A DNA stretch of 64,000 nucleotides from Fragilariopsis cylindrus CCMP1102 (Eukaryota; Bacillariophyta; Bacillariophyceae; Bacillariales; Bacillariaceae): positions 1-64,000 of the forward strand of contig FMBT01000425.1 of the NCBI GenBank assembly GCA_900095095.1, given 5' to 3'. The position numbers and the translations under genes are program-made. Position 1 is the first letter of the stretch; each line of letters begins with the position of its first letter. A model generated the notes under the pieces. The model was not told the DNA's origin and did no database searches. It saw nothing but the letters and a program-made list of their open reading frames with translations. Shown here one piece after another: positions 10,436-21,629 of the stretch.

Positions 10436-12823
10436 TTAATCGTTGAAACAATCAAAGCTAGCGTGAGTACAATGTATATTATCGTTATTATCTCCAAAAA
10501 GAAATTGTGTCGATAAATCACCTTCGTCGTCATCGTCGTCGTCGTCGTCTTCCTTTTGTTGATCGGTATTAGTATTGCTATGAATATCATTAGAATCGTC
10601 ATCATGACCGTTATCTTCCTTTTTAGTAGTAATACCGTCATTTCCTTCCTCACGCAGGATAGAATCAAAAATTTCTGATCCATGATCATCAGTAAAATCA
10701 GCCGTGGACGAATAATTTGAATTAGAAGTGGTAGTATCAATATCATTTTCTTCTTGTTTCAGAACGCCAGTAATCGGATTCATAAATGGACAACTATATA
10801 TCCAATGTGCTTCGCCACAAAAATGACATCGTGGTGTTATATTATTATTATTATTATTACCTTGCGCTTGTTGCTGTTGCTTCTGCTCACGTTGTTTCTT
10901 GGCAATAACTTCTGCTGCCATATTGACAACACTACTACTAGCTTCTGACATTATTGAACAACCTGGTCCACCATTACCACCTCCATCCGCCATCAGAGGT
11001 AATGATCCGGTAGAATCAATGTCGTCATCCTGCTCGTATGTAGTAGTAGAAGCAGTAGTTGATCTTGCATTATTATAATATGCTGGTACAAAAGCTGATG
11101 TATATTCTGATATCAGTTTTGTACCGTTAATATTTTTGTTGTTGGTCTTGTTTTCATTATTATTATTATTATTGTTACTATTATTATTATTACCACTCAT
11201 ATCCGTTGTTACTGATGATGACGGATTAAAAGACCTTAATTTCGGACGGGATGATAATATTCGACGATGCCAGTTTAGTGAAGAAGACGAAGCACATACT
11301 TGATCTATTTCGACTTTTTGTTGTGATCGTTGAGGTGTCGTTGCTTCCACAACTGAGGTTGTTGTAGAAATCCGTTGGTGCGATCCATCGTTATTGCTAC
11401 CGCTAATTAATGTGGTTGTGATAATCACCGACGGCTCACGATGTAGTGTGGCATTTGTTATTAAGTCTACCGGTTTGTGTTGAGGTAAGGACGATGGAGG
11501 TGCTGCTGGAGCCTGTGCTGATAGCATCATAGACGATGACATAGACGTCGATGACACAGACACTGATGACGACGATGGCGACGATGCTGCTACAATCGAT
11601 GTTGATGGCAGAAGATGCTTCGGAAGGTATGGTTGCGGATGCGGTTGCAGTTGTGGAAACAGATTTGGCAGCAGTTTCTTCAACTTCCTACCAGTAAGAT
11701 GCTGATCATCCTCATGTTCGATTTGGTTACCATCATCATCGTTACCTTGTTGTTGTTGTTGTTCTCGTTGTTTTTGTAACTTCGCTAGCAGCTTTTTTAA
11801 CGCCTCTTCTTCTTCCATTAATTCTGTTAATATTGTATCGGTTGTATTTCTTGCTGTTGCTCGTTTTTGTTGGTACTGAAAAGTGTCTGCTGTCACCACT
11901 GAAGTAGGAACATTTTTAGCACTACTAGAGGCAATAATAGAAGGTTTATTGCTGGAAAGCGTCTTATCATGATAGGATTCAATAATCTTACCAGCATTAT
12001 TATCATCGAATGTTTTATTAATATCTTTGCTCTTTCCACGAATGTGCTGATTCTTGTTCATGTTGCTGGTATGGTTACCAGAAGATCTTTCATCACCCCA
12101 GTCATCAAATTCGTGATCATCGTTATAGTGCTGATGGTGTTTTTCACCAAAACAATTCAACAATCGAAGACGGTCACCGACAGAATCCGCGGTGTTTGTT
12201 GATGTTGGTGACGATAATCCACTAATACTCCTGCGATTCCATTGTCGAAAAGTAGTTGTCACATCCTTCTTCTTCTTTTTGTCTGTATCATAAATTTTAT
12301 CATCGCCGTCCTCTTCCTTTAGAATAACTTCTGTGCTACCATAGAAAGGTGTTTTCTTTTTTGTAACTTCTTTACTATTAATATTATTATTATTATCATT
12401 ATTGTTGGCCGAAGGTGGTGGTCGTGCTATTATTGACTTACTATAATCTACATCGTCTGTCGTCATCCACTGCAAATGCGGCTGATTCTGCAACTGTGAG
12501 TGTGCTGCTGCTGGCTGAATTTCATGGTCACGTTGACGATTAAGAATCGATCCACTTCTGATTTTGGCATAAGATATTTCAGCGGGGGGAGGCACTATAA
12601 TCAATTTCACTTCTTGAGAAGGTGCAACATTATTGTTGTCATTCTTATTTGTGAATATTACTGGAGCATGACCTCCACGATGAGGATACAACTTCTTCTT
12701 TTGCTGCTTCAACAGCGACGACGATCTATCACTATAATTTATGGATTGTCGTTGATTATTACTACTACTACTAGCTGATATAATATTGATACCATCATTA
12801 TCATTACCATTATTGCTCGACAT
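10436..12823 (-). CDS. Asn/Ser-rich protein with one eIF3g-type CX2CX3HX4C zinc knuckle
   Basis: The frame is open from 12904, but the first ATG is at the complement of 12821-12823 (MSSNNGND), giving 795 residues. Most of it is disordered: Asn, Ser, Asp and Gln runs, with basic patches such as KKKKKD. A helical Glu/Leu/Lys segment (LTELMEEEEALKKLLAKLQ) around residue 340 could be a short coiled coil. Near residue 675 lies CHFCGEAHWIYSCPF, a CX2CX3HX4C knuckle followed by Pro and an aromatic. This spacing differs from retroviral CCHC (CX2CX4HX4C) and resembles the N-terminal zinc motif of translation factor eIF3g, but no RRM follows. The C-terminus is acidic. RNA binding or translation-related scaffolding is a reasonable inference; I do not recognise an orthologue. 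Confidence 0.65.
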   Translation of the reverse strand: MSSNNGNDNDGINIISASSSSNNQRQSINYSDRSSSLLKQQKKKLYPHRGGHAPVIFTNKNDNNNVAPSQEVKLIIVPPPAEISYAKIRSGSILNRQRDHEIQPAAAHSQLQNQPHLQWMTTDDVDYSKSIIARPPPSANNNDNNNNINSKEVTKKKTPFYGSTEVILKEEDGDDKIYDTDKKKKKDVTTTFRQWNRRSISGLSSPTSTNTADSVGDRLRLLNCFGEKHHQHYNDDHEFDDWGDERSSGNHTSNMNKNQHIRGKSKDINKTFDDNNAGKIIESYHDKTLSSNKPSIIASSSAKNVPTSVVTADTFQYQQKRATARNTTDTILTELMEEEEALKKLLAKLQKQREQQQQQGNDDDGNQIEHEDDQHLTGRKLKKLLPNLFPQLQPHPQPYLPKHLLPSTSIVAASSPSSSSVSVSSTSMSSSMMLSAQAPAAPPSSLPQHKPVDLITNATLHREPSVIITTTLISGSNNDGSHQRISTTTSVVEATTPQRSQQKVEIDQVCASSSSLNWHRRILSSRPKLRSFNPSSSVTTDMSGNNNNSNNNNNNNENKTNNKNINGTKLISEYTSAFVPAYYNNARSTTASTTTYEQDDDIDSTGSLPLMADGGGNGGPGCSIMSEASSSVVNMAAEVIAKKQREQKQQQQAQGNNNNNNITPRCHFCGEAHWIYSCPFMNPITGVLKQEENDIDTTTSNSNYSSTADFTDDHGSEIFDSILREEGNDGITTKKEDNGHDDDSNDIHSNTNTDQQKEDDDDDDDDEGDLSTQFLFGDNNDNIHCTHASFDCFND

Positions 12824-14484
12824 TATTCTTTTAATTCTTTTCTTCCTGCCAAAATTTGAGGATTTCAACTGTACCTCCCTGTCTATATCTTTACTAAGCC
12901 GCACGAGACAAGATTATGTATGTTATGCATATGCTTGGTATGCGATGATGATGTAAAGTCGTAAAACAACCCATTGGAGGTTTGGGGTTTTTAGTTGCTC
13001 TGCAGTCTGCGACTACTTCGTCACGTTTACGTCATGTTTCATTCACCATTTTTCATGCATGTTTCATGATGTTATGCTTGCTTTCAATAATCATCTCTCA
13101 ACGTATTATTATTTCATTCCTCATACTGGTAACCGGCGATAAACGAGGAGGACAATCACACACGAGGAAGCAGTTACTTAGTATGATTGGGGCGAAATAT
13201 TATTGCGCGACTTTATGAGGTGATTATTATTTGTGAGCAAACGAAGATAAAGACAACTAGGAAGCAGTTACTTAATATGATTGGGGCGAAACATCATTGC
13301 GCGACTTTATTACGTACGTACTTATTTGTGAGCAAACGAAATCTTCTTTAAAGACAACAATGTTTTTGATGGCCATCACGCGCATCACACGCATCAAATG
13401 AGATACGACATAAGCCCATCAAATCACATGCACTACCGTACATACGCTAACTAGGACATGCAATTTGAGGCATGTAAGTATCTTCTTTTAGTGAGTGGAT
13501 TTCTATGGTGCGCAATCCAACGGTAAATTGGAACAGCACGTACCTCCCACCGTACCTCCACCTTGAAACCAAACTACAGCGAAAAAAGAATTCAGACGCT
13601 TTTTCCACGGAGTATTACGTGACGTTTGTGAGAAAATTCTTGAATCCAAGGAGAGTTGTGAATCTGACAAGCAAACATCGGCATGCAGAAGGGTACAACA
13701 TCATTGACATCATACACATCATTAGCTAGCTGTACTATTATTTATCTCATCTACTGTACTCGCTGTTGTTTATTTTATAGCAGAGGGACGGAATATTATT
13801 GATTGATTCCACTTTGATTTGTCTCGGAATAACTATCATAAAAGTACAATCAGTACCTCTACGTACAGTTGTAGTACATTCAAAAGTCGAATACAATTTC
13901 GCTATCGGAATATATAATATCAGTACGATCACAAAGCGTTAACAGCAGGAAAGCTTCCGTTGTGCAGCATTACAGTATAACTAAGAATTACAAATTATCA
14001 TTTTAGGTATGTTCAGTTCTAATTTTTTTCTTCTTCTTGAATCTGCACCGCGAGATATTAATAGAACATATATTTTGTATGCCATTGGTTTGAATAGATC
14101 GGGGTTTATTGGTTGTTACAGAATAAAAAATCAATTTCATTAGCTGTTATTCAATCTTTTATTACTATAGAACGACAATAATTTGTATGCAACAGCCGCA
14201 GTTGTAAAACACGTCAACGAAATATTGTTGGATCACTTTATTATTACTTGAGAGTAAAATGATGGTCGTGTATGATCGATCTTTCATTAATTTTTACCTA
14301 TGATTGTTGTGGTAATACATCACTTCATAAGATCATTCGTGCTATTGATAGTATAGCAATCATCCAATAACTAACAATATTAAAATTTTCTTACTCTACT
14401 TTTTACTTTTGTTTCTGTTAACATCAAAACACCCTAACAACGAAATTGTACAGCAACGACAAGAGTACAGTACAACAACGAACG
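12824..14484. other. divergent intergenic region with a tandem duplication
   Basis: This region separates the minus-strand zinc-knuckle gene from the plus-strand LRR gene and must contain both promoters. It includes the duplicated ~95 bp block at 13165-13358. The rest is AT-rich without recognisable genes; small open frames near 13505 and 13747 have no protein-like features. Confidence 0.6.
13165..13358. repeat. tandem direct duplication, ~94 bp unit
   Basis: Copy 1 (13165-13257) and copy 2 (13259-13358) both run from AGGAAGCAGTTACTTA(G/A)TATG through GGGGCGAAA(T/C)AT to GAGCAAACGAA and AAAGACAAC. Copy 2 has a few inserted bases. Confidence 0.85.
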
Positions 14485-17400
14485 ATGGATTCCAAATTCA
14501 CAGATACACCCAGTAATGATTTGTCGGACGGATCGAAGACCCCAGCTGTAGGTTTTCCATGTGTTGATTACGACGATGATGACGACGACGACGACGGCGT
14601 CGTTAAAAGTAGTAATATTGTTAATACTAGTAGTACCAGCAGCAGCGATACCAATAGTACCCATACAAGTACGGAAGATGATCACAGGCTATACCCCGCA
14701 GATTGTTACAGCTTTTTGTCACTTTATGGTCCAAGACTTAACCCAGGTAACTCTATCTTCTCATGTTCATTCTCTGTCCATATTCATTACAATTAACAGT
14801 CGTTGGAGTTTCTTATTTCCATTATGTTGATTGTTATTCATTTTTGCTTCCTTTGGTATCTTTCGTCAAATCAAATTATAGGTTTCTTTTCGTTTGGAGT
14901 AATGGTTTACCTGTTTCAAATTACTTTCCTTATTCTTATGGTTTTAAGTAAAGTGGGGGGAAGAAATTGGGTGCAAATGGAGAAGTCGATAATCCTTCTG
15001 GGGATATGATAGCTTCTTTCATCCACTCAAATGCAAGTTACCTCGTCAGAGCCACTCAGTTTACTGCTCTTCTATGTTACGTTGCATTTGCTGACGCGAG
15101 CTTACGGGATGTTGTTAGGGCGGGTACGTTATAATGACTATTATCAACAAACACACACACACACACACACACACACAAAACAGTTCTACCTACTGATTTC
15201 TAACACACATACTACTGATACTTGTCTACATTCCCTACTGCTGCCACTCTGCTAGTTGAAACATTCCCTCGTTTTGATAGGATCGCTAAAACAGATAAAG
15301 TTGGATGTATGGTGTTCTCGTGTACACTCCGTTTCACACAAGGATCCTTGGCCATTACTGCCGCACTCTTACTAGTCATTACTTCATCTGATGTAATTGA
15401 CATCATCTTGAACTTTACAGCAATTAATTTCATATCTGTACGTTGATATATTGAATTTAATTTGGTATATTCATCCATATTATATGCTCACATATTGGTT
15501 ATAGGGTTCTAACAATATTAATTTATTATTCTTTACTTTCTATAAATCTCCTATACCATAAACACAATAACGATCGAACAACAGGCACTTGATGGTAAGA
15601 CTGCACATATATTTGTTAATTTTTGTATTCAAACATTAACGTTCTGTACTCATGATATTTTTTTCCTGTTTCTACGTAAGATGTTGCATTCGAGCTAGCC
15701 AAGTGGGGGAAGTACGGACCAAACTTTGAAAAAGAGGCAAAAAGGATCGAGCAGCTCCCCCTTCCTAAATGCATGTTCCGCAAGCACAAGCATGTCCGTT
15801 CCATGTTTACAGTTGGATTCTTCGGACTTGTTCTGATGTCACTAATGGGTGCAATAATATATGCTCAAGAAAGTGAAAAACTATGGCTCACCCATACATT
15901 CCGAGTAGAATTTCATGATTCAGATCTGAAATCCTACACTGGTTGTTATAATATAGATGAGGATGCAATTGGAAGACTAGAAGGCTACAAAGGAATGTAT
16001 ACAAGATGTCAGGAGAAAGTACACATAATGCTAAATTTGGATATTGCAAGAGAGATCGTCGCTGGATACTTTTTAAAGGACCTAGAGACAATGCTTGTGA
16101 AGCTGGTGAAAATAAGCTAGCTCAATCGTCTAGAACTGACACTTTTGACATATCAACATCATACGGAGATGCATGGTATTCAGTTAGTGGCACACCGCTT
16201 GACTTGTACCTTGTTAATACATTAGATGATAAATGTGTATCATTCGGTAGGTTGTACCACATTACGTCACATTACGGTTATTGTTTTATTCCTGCACGGA
16301 GCGATGTTTCCAACTCACTTACATTCTTCTTCTTTTCAGATAATGGTATTTGCGATCCAGAATTTAACAGTATAGACTATCAATATGATGGAGGGGTAAG
16401 TCAAGTTTATATATCTTATCTTATTTCTTTTTCTTGATTTTTACCACATGGCTAATTTTTATTTTTCATGATACTGCTTAAAATAATAATGATTCCTGCA
16501 AAAAGGATTGCTGTTCTGCCACCTGTTCGGAATCAGCATGCGGGTTTGACGGTATTGAAGAAGCCTTTGGTGTTCCAAATATCTCTGGCGACGGTTTTCC
16601 AGATTGCCGTGACCCTCAAATGCGACCCCTTACAATCTATCTTGACTTTGTAAGCAGTCGATACCAACAATTTAGGACATACCTTGCTGAATCGGGTCTT
16701 GATGTATTGAATAAGAAGTATGCTGACGTTGGTACAATTCTTGATAATATTGATGAGTTTGTTTTGGACTACATTAATGCTACGGGTAGTGACGAGTTGG
16801 AAGCCGATTATCTAATGGAACATCTTTCAGAAGAACCAGAACCTACTGGGATGTCCCCACTCGTGCTTGATTGTGACGGAAAGAATGTGCTGTCATTAAA
16901 TGTCAACAAGTCCATGACAAATAGATCTCAGACCGTACAGGTTAATGATAGAGCAAAATGTATGCTAACTATCAAAAGCACTGCAAGTACATTTGAAACA
17001 ACCTGGTAGGTATCCTAAATGACATCCTACTAACGAGCTTATTTCTTGCTGTGTGTGTTTAATTTTTGGTTCCTAGTCTTCGATTCGCGCATAGCTTTTC
17101 TAACATTCCATCAATCACGATCATGCATGCCCCGCTCACTGCCATCCTCATTATCATTTCGCCTTCAATTTTTTCCAACGAACCACATATTAATAACACG
17201 CACAGGTATGTCAATTATAAAATTTTCAATGATAAGGATAAAGGTATTCAAATTCTTCAAGGGTCTAGTGAAGAACTGACACGTGTAAACTTTCATCGGA
17301 TGCCAGATTGTGCTGTTTCTGAACTCCTGAATTATGTAAACAAGAAATCCCTGTCCGATGATACGTCAAAAAAATCAATTGACTGGATGATGAACGATAA

Positions 17401-20064
17401 ACTAACACACGTAGTTTGCGAGAATGCTTTTTTCATTGAAAAATATGCATTAGGTGTTTTAAATTTTGCTGCACCGATCAAAGGATCTGATGACTTAGGG
17501 GGGTTATGGATTAGGAATGATGAAAGGCGATGCATATGTAAGGCGATGTATGTGTTATATTACACTTCTTTATTTTTTGTCGTCGAACGTAGATAATAAT
17601 CATACGATTCCATATTTGAATGTATGATTTGTTATCAACGATTGACCTGTTTTGGACAAAGTCCATCTAATCCTTTACTGTGTTCATTTGTTGTTGATAT
17701 TTCCGTTCGGTATAGGGCCAAGTATTACTTGTGAGAGAGGATCTGTAGTTAAGCTTGGTTTGGATTCGTCTGAGCTATCTGGAAAAATTGCACCAGAGAT
17801 ATCGCTGTTGACGAATCTTGTAGAGTATAATTCTTGTAGGTTTCATAAGAATGTTTTCTATACTGTAACTTCTCAAGATTATCCGAAAGTTTTATTAGTT
17901 TCACTGACACATGTCCTATGCTTGGTTGTTACTTTTCTTTCGTTCCTTTTGGATAGATAACAATATTTTGACCGGCACCATTCCAAGCGAGATTGGATCG
18001 TTGACAAAAATGGAAAGTCTTTCCTTAAGTAAGCGACATTGGTTGAAGAATACGTGCCCCAAATCATCTTGTTATTAATCCGCGTATTACCTAACATATT
18101 CCTATCTATCGTTCAAAAAAATAATAGCTTTCAACTCTTTGACTGGATCAATTCCGAGTGAGATCGGATCGCTGACGGCAATGACGGAACTTTCCTTAAG
18201 TAAGCGAATTTTAATAACGTATTTGCCCAAACGCATCATGTGATAGGTAACATATTACCTCACATTGCATACTCTTATGATTGTTGCTATATATGATTTA
18301 AAAATATTATTTATAAGAGTATAACTATTTGACTGGTTCAATTCCAAGTGAAATTGGAACGTTGACAGCAATGACATATCTTTCTATTTGTAAGTGACGT
18401 TCATTGTCGTAAATGCAAAAAATTATCATAAAATTAGTCACGAATTATTTGCCTCACCAATTTCTGCAATATTTCCTATGATACAGATAATAATTCCTTG
18501 ACGGATTCCATCCCAAGTGAGATTGGACTGCTTACATCATTAGAGATTCTTGATTTGGGTAAGTACCAGTACTGCATAATGACTTTTATTTCAATTTTAT
18601 CGCTATCGCTCATTAATGGAAAATAAATCCTCCTCGCCAAATTTTGCAACCATATGTAAAACAGATGCGAATTCCTTGACGGGTTTCATCCCAAGTGAGA
18701 TTGGGTTGCTTACATCGCTTGATTCTATTTATCTATGTAAGTGATTACAAGTGACTATATTGCATGATTATAAATATCTTTAGAAGTAAAATTCTCATAT
18801 CAATTGAAAAATATGTCCTTCTCCGGCAATTTTTGAAACCACATATAAAACAGCCTCTAATTCCTTGACGGGTTCCATCCCAAGTGAGATTGGATTGCTT
18901 ACAGCATTAGAGTGGCTTAATTTGGGTAAGTGACAATACTACATAATGAATTTTATTTCAATTTTATCGCTATTGCTCATTTCTAGTCCAATGGAAAAAA
19001 AATCCTCCTCGCAATTTTTGAAACCATATATAAAACAGCTTCAAATTTCTTGACGGGTTCTATCCCAAGTGAGATTGGATTGCTTACATCATTAGGGTCT
19101 CTTTATTTGGGTAAGTCACAGTACTGCATACTGACTTTTATTTCAATTTTATCACTATTGCTCATATCTAGTCCAATGGAAAATAAACCCTCCTTGCCAA
19201 TTTTTGAAATCATATACAAAAAAGAATCGAATTCCTTGTCGGGTTCCATCCAAAGTGAGATTGGACTGCTTACATCACTATATGGTATTCAATTGTGTAA
19301 GTGATGACAAGTGATTATAGCGTACAATCACTTATATCTTCAGAAATAAAATTCTCATATTGATTGCAAAATATGTCCTTCTCTGTCAATTTTTGAAACC
19401 ACATATAAAACAGCCTCTAATTCCTTGACGGGTTCCATCCCAAGTGAGATTGGATTGCTTACAGCATTAGAGTGGCTTAATTTGGGTAAGTTTTTTTTTA
19501 ACTAATCGGTTATTGTTTGATTTAAAACGGTTCTTTGACTCAAAATCAACATCAAATCCAACTTCACTCAACAATTTTCGACTCCTTGTGTTTCTAATGA
19601 AAGCTAATAATCGTCTTTCTGGAACCATACCAAGTGAAATATCGAATGTTACATCAATTAAGAAGATCGCTTTCTGTGAGTATTTTTTCTGTCTTGCATG
19701 TTACGTTTTTCTGTTGTATATTGTATCCTAATCAGTTTATTTATTTATCTTAAACCACAAATTTACCACTATTATATAATATAAACACAAAATAATAGAC
19801 AACAACAGTATTGATCGAGATTCAATTCCCAGCTTGCTACTGCCTTTTATTGTCGAACCATGCGTTGTATGTAACGGTGAAGGGAGTTTTGATTATGTCA
19901 AATCCATTGATGAGAATGTGATTAGCTGGTCTGATGAATGTTCTAAGAATATTAGTGACATTAACAATGATCTGATTTATGACATGATAAGTGTTGATGA
20001 ATGCAGTTTACTGATAGAAAGGTGCGTGGTTTGTCACAGCAATACCAACAGCAGCAGAAACTAG
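14485..20064 (+). CDS. multi-exon LRR membrane receptor-like protein, with an apparent frameshift in exon 5
   Basis: Twenty exons are inferred: 14485-14746, ~14983-15123, 15256-15437, 15585-15594, 15681-16246, 16340-16395, 16506-17005, 17206-17537, 17716-17835, ten exons of exactly 72 nt (17957, 18128, 18318, 18487, 18665, 18854, 19039, 19225, 19414, 19604) and 19799-20064, for about 1050 residues. The acidic N-terminus is followed by hydrophobic segments (ATQFTALLCYVAFADASL; LAITAALLLVITSSDVIDII) and FISALDDVAFELAKWG, a motif of the diatom LRR receptor-like family. A further TM is FTVGFFGLVLMSLMGAIIYA. A Cys-rich ectodomain (GGDCCSATCSESACGF) and an LRR N-cap (RRCIWPSITC) lead into ten 24-residue LRRs (consensus NSLTGSIPSEIGLLTSLxxLxL) and a CVVC...CVVC tail. 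Exon 5 needs one extra base near 15958-15966, so the gene may be a pseudogene or carry a sequence error. Ligand and function are unknown. The exon 2 start is uncertain (14983 or 14986). Confidence 0.75.
18487..19485 (+). repeat. tandem duplication of a three-exon LRR block (~560 bp unit)
   Basis: Exons at 18487, 18665 and 18854 with their introns correspond to exons at 19039, 19225 and 19414. Offsets are 552, 560 and 560 bp. The third exons of the two blocks (18854-18925 and 19414-19485) are identical over 72 nt. The introns preceding them (18737-18853 and 19297-19413) are both 117 bp and clearly related, including the shared 3' end CAATTTTTGAAACCACATA. Confidence 0.9.
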
Positions 20065-21629
20065 CAACATTATTCATGACAGAACAAAGCGCAAGATCTA
20101 ATGGAACGTCATACAGTGTATATCCAAATCTTACTCCGCAAAAACAGATGATATCGCTCCTTTGAAGAGCCAGCACATTTGAAAATATCTAATATATAAA
20201 TCATTCCTCCATGCATAATAATAGTATTTTTCTACGATTGGTTTTGTGGTTTTTATTTTGTTGACCTTGTTTTCTTGAATTTCATTAGCAGCACGGGGAC
20301 GGCTGAAGAAGATTTCATTTTCGAAGGTTTTCTACTTCTGTCCGTCTTCCTTATAAATCACGTAGAAAAGAGAACAAGCCAGAGAAAACGACAATGTACC
20401 AGCTAGTACTTATAGGTAATTATGTTGTAGTAGCTATAGAATTGATCAGATTATAAGGAACAGAAGATTGTAGATAGCTTCTAGTAGCTAGAGACGACGA
20501 GAGTAATGAATTACATGAATAATAATAGCGCATCGTCGCCTTCTTCGTGTATGCATCATAGTAAGCAAATACACGCTTTCCAACGCCCATATTAGGAGAT
20601 CTGAATCGAATCACGGTAGCTACAGTTGCAACTGATTATTAGGTCAATCCAACGTCACGTGCTTCAAAGATATTATATCCAGTTGCGTGATTGTGAGATA
20701 GATTTACAACCTGTACATCTAAGGGGTATTGTGCTTCAATCGCAAAGTCTGTGCTTGTATCGTTGGCTTTTTCACAGTCAGCTTAGGCCTGCAAATGGAT
20801 CGGGTAAGGACACTTCAGGACCGGCAACGATGACATATGATGTGCATTTTTTTGTATGAGCTCTTAAAAAATCATAATAAAGTAACCGAAAGCCACCACA
20901 ACTGCGCGTGATCAACGAAATTAATAAAAATACTCCTACAGTACTGTATTGCTTGTACCATGACGATCATACCTCTTCGAGTAATGGCTTGTTAAACTAA
21001 GTGCTCAGTACAGTTTTAAAATGGAATATGTGGCCAATTTAATTTTGTATTTAAAGAATTGCGCTTAAAGCCTGTTTTTGTTACTTAAATGCTCTCCGAA
21101 AAAGGGGCTATCGTACCAGTTTGTTCCCCCTTTATCATACCAAAAAGAGAACAGAGCATATATCACACACGACGAAATCGAATCTTCGATTGATTGATTC
21201 ATTCACTGCTGAAACCGAACAACAGTCGTCAACAATAGAAAGCAAACAAATGCATGAGACAAAAGAGCAGCAAAACAACAAACAAAGGAGAATTAAACTA
21301 TAACCTTGAAATTCTTGTGATGGACTGTATGTGACTACAACACATCTATCCTCTCTCGCCGCAAAGAATTAGAAGTACAAATACAAGCTATAGTATACAG
21401 TGGTTTGTTCAGATTTGATTTGATTTGATTCGATTCCTTTTGTCAGTGTCAGAGCGAGACGAATAGAGCGAGACGAAATAGAGAAATAGAACTGTGAGAG
21501 AAATAGTATTGCGAGAGAGAGGGGTAGTACGATACGATTTATCTGAAACACACGTCTTAATTTTTTTGTGTGGTTTTTTGGGCCATTTTTCAGTACAGTG
21601 CAGTACTGCCAACGATAAGATAATAAAAG
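20065..21629. other. intergenic region between LRR gene and ATG9
   Basis: This 1.57 kb has no recognisable gene. It includes the LRR 3' end and, near 21400-21600, a TTTGATTTGATT stretch and a GAGAGAGAGAGG stretch that probably form the ATG9 promoter and leader. Small open frames (20626-20859, 21121-21303, and the overlapping minus frames at 21369-21651) look random. Confidence 0.55.

Noticed and set aside
10064-10516. 150-codon plus-strand ORF with hydrophobic stretches
   Set aside because: The sequence is a TCGTATCGTGT-type simple repeat and the 3' part overlaps the end of the minus-strand zinc-knuckle gene; no motif or signal stands out.
15942-15961. 20-nt GT...AG segment as an ultra-short intron fixing the LRR frame
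   Set aside because: It restores frame, but it is far below the other introns here (~90 bp or more) and its donor GTTGTT is unlike the GTAAG/GTACGT donors seen elsewhere.
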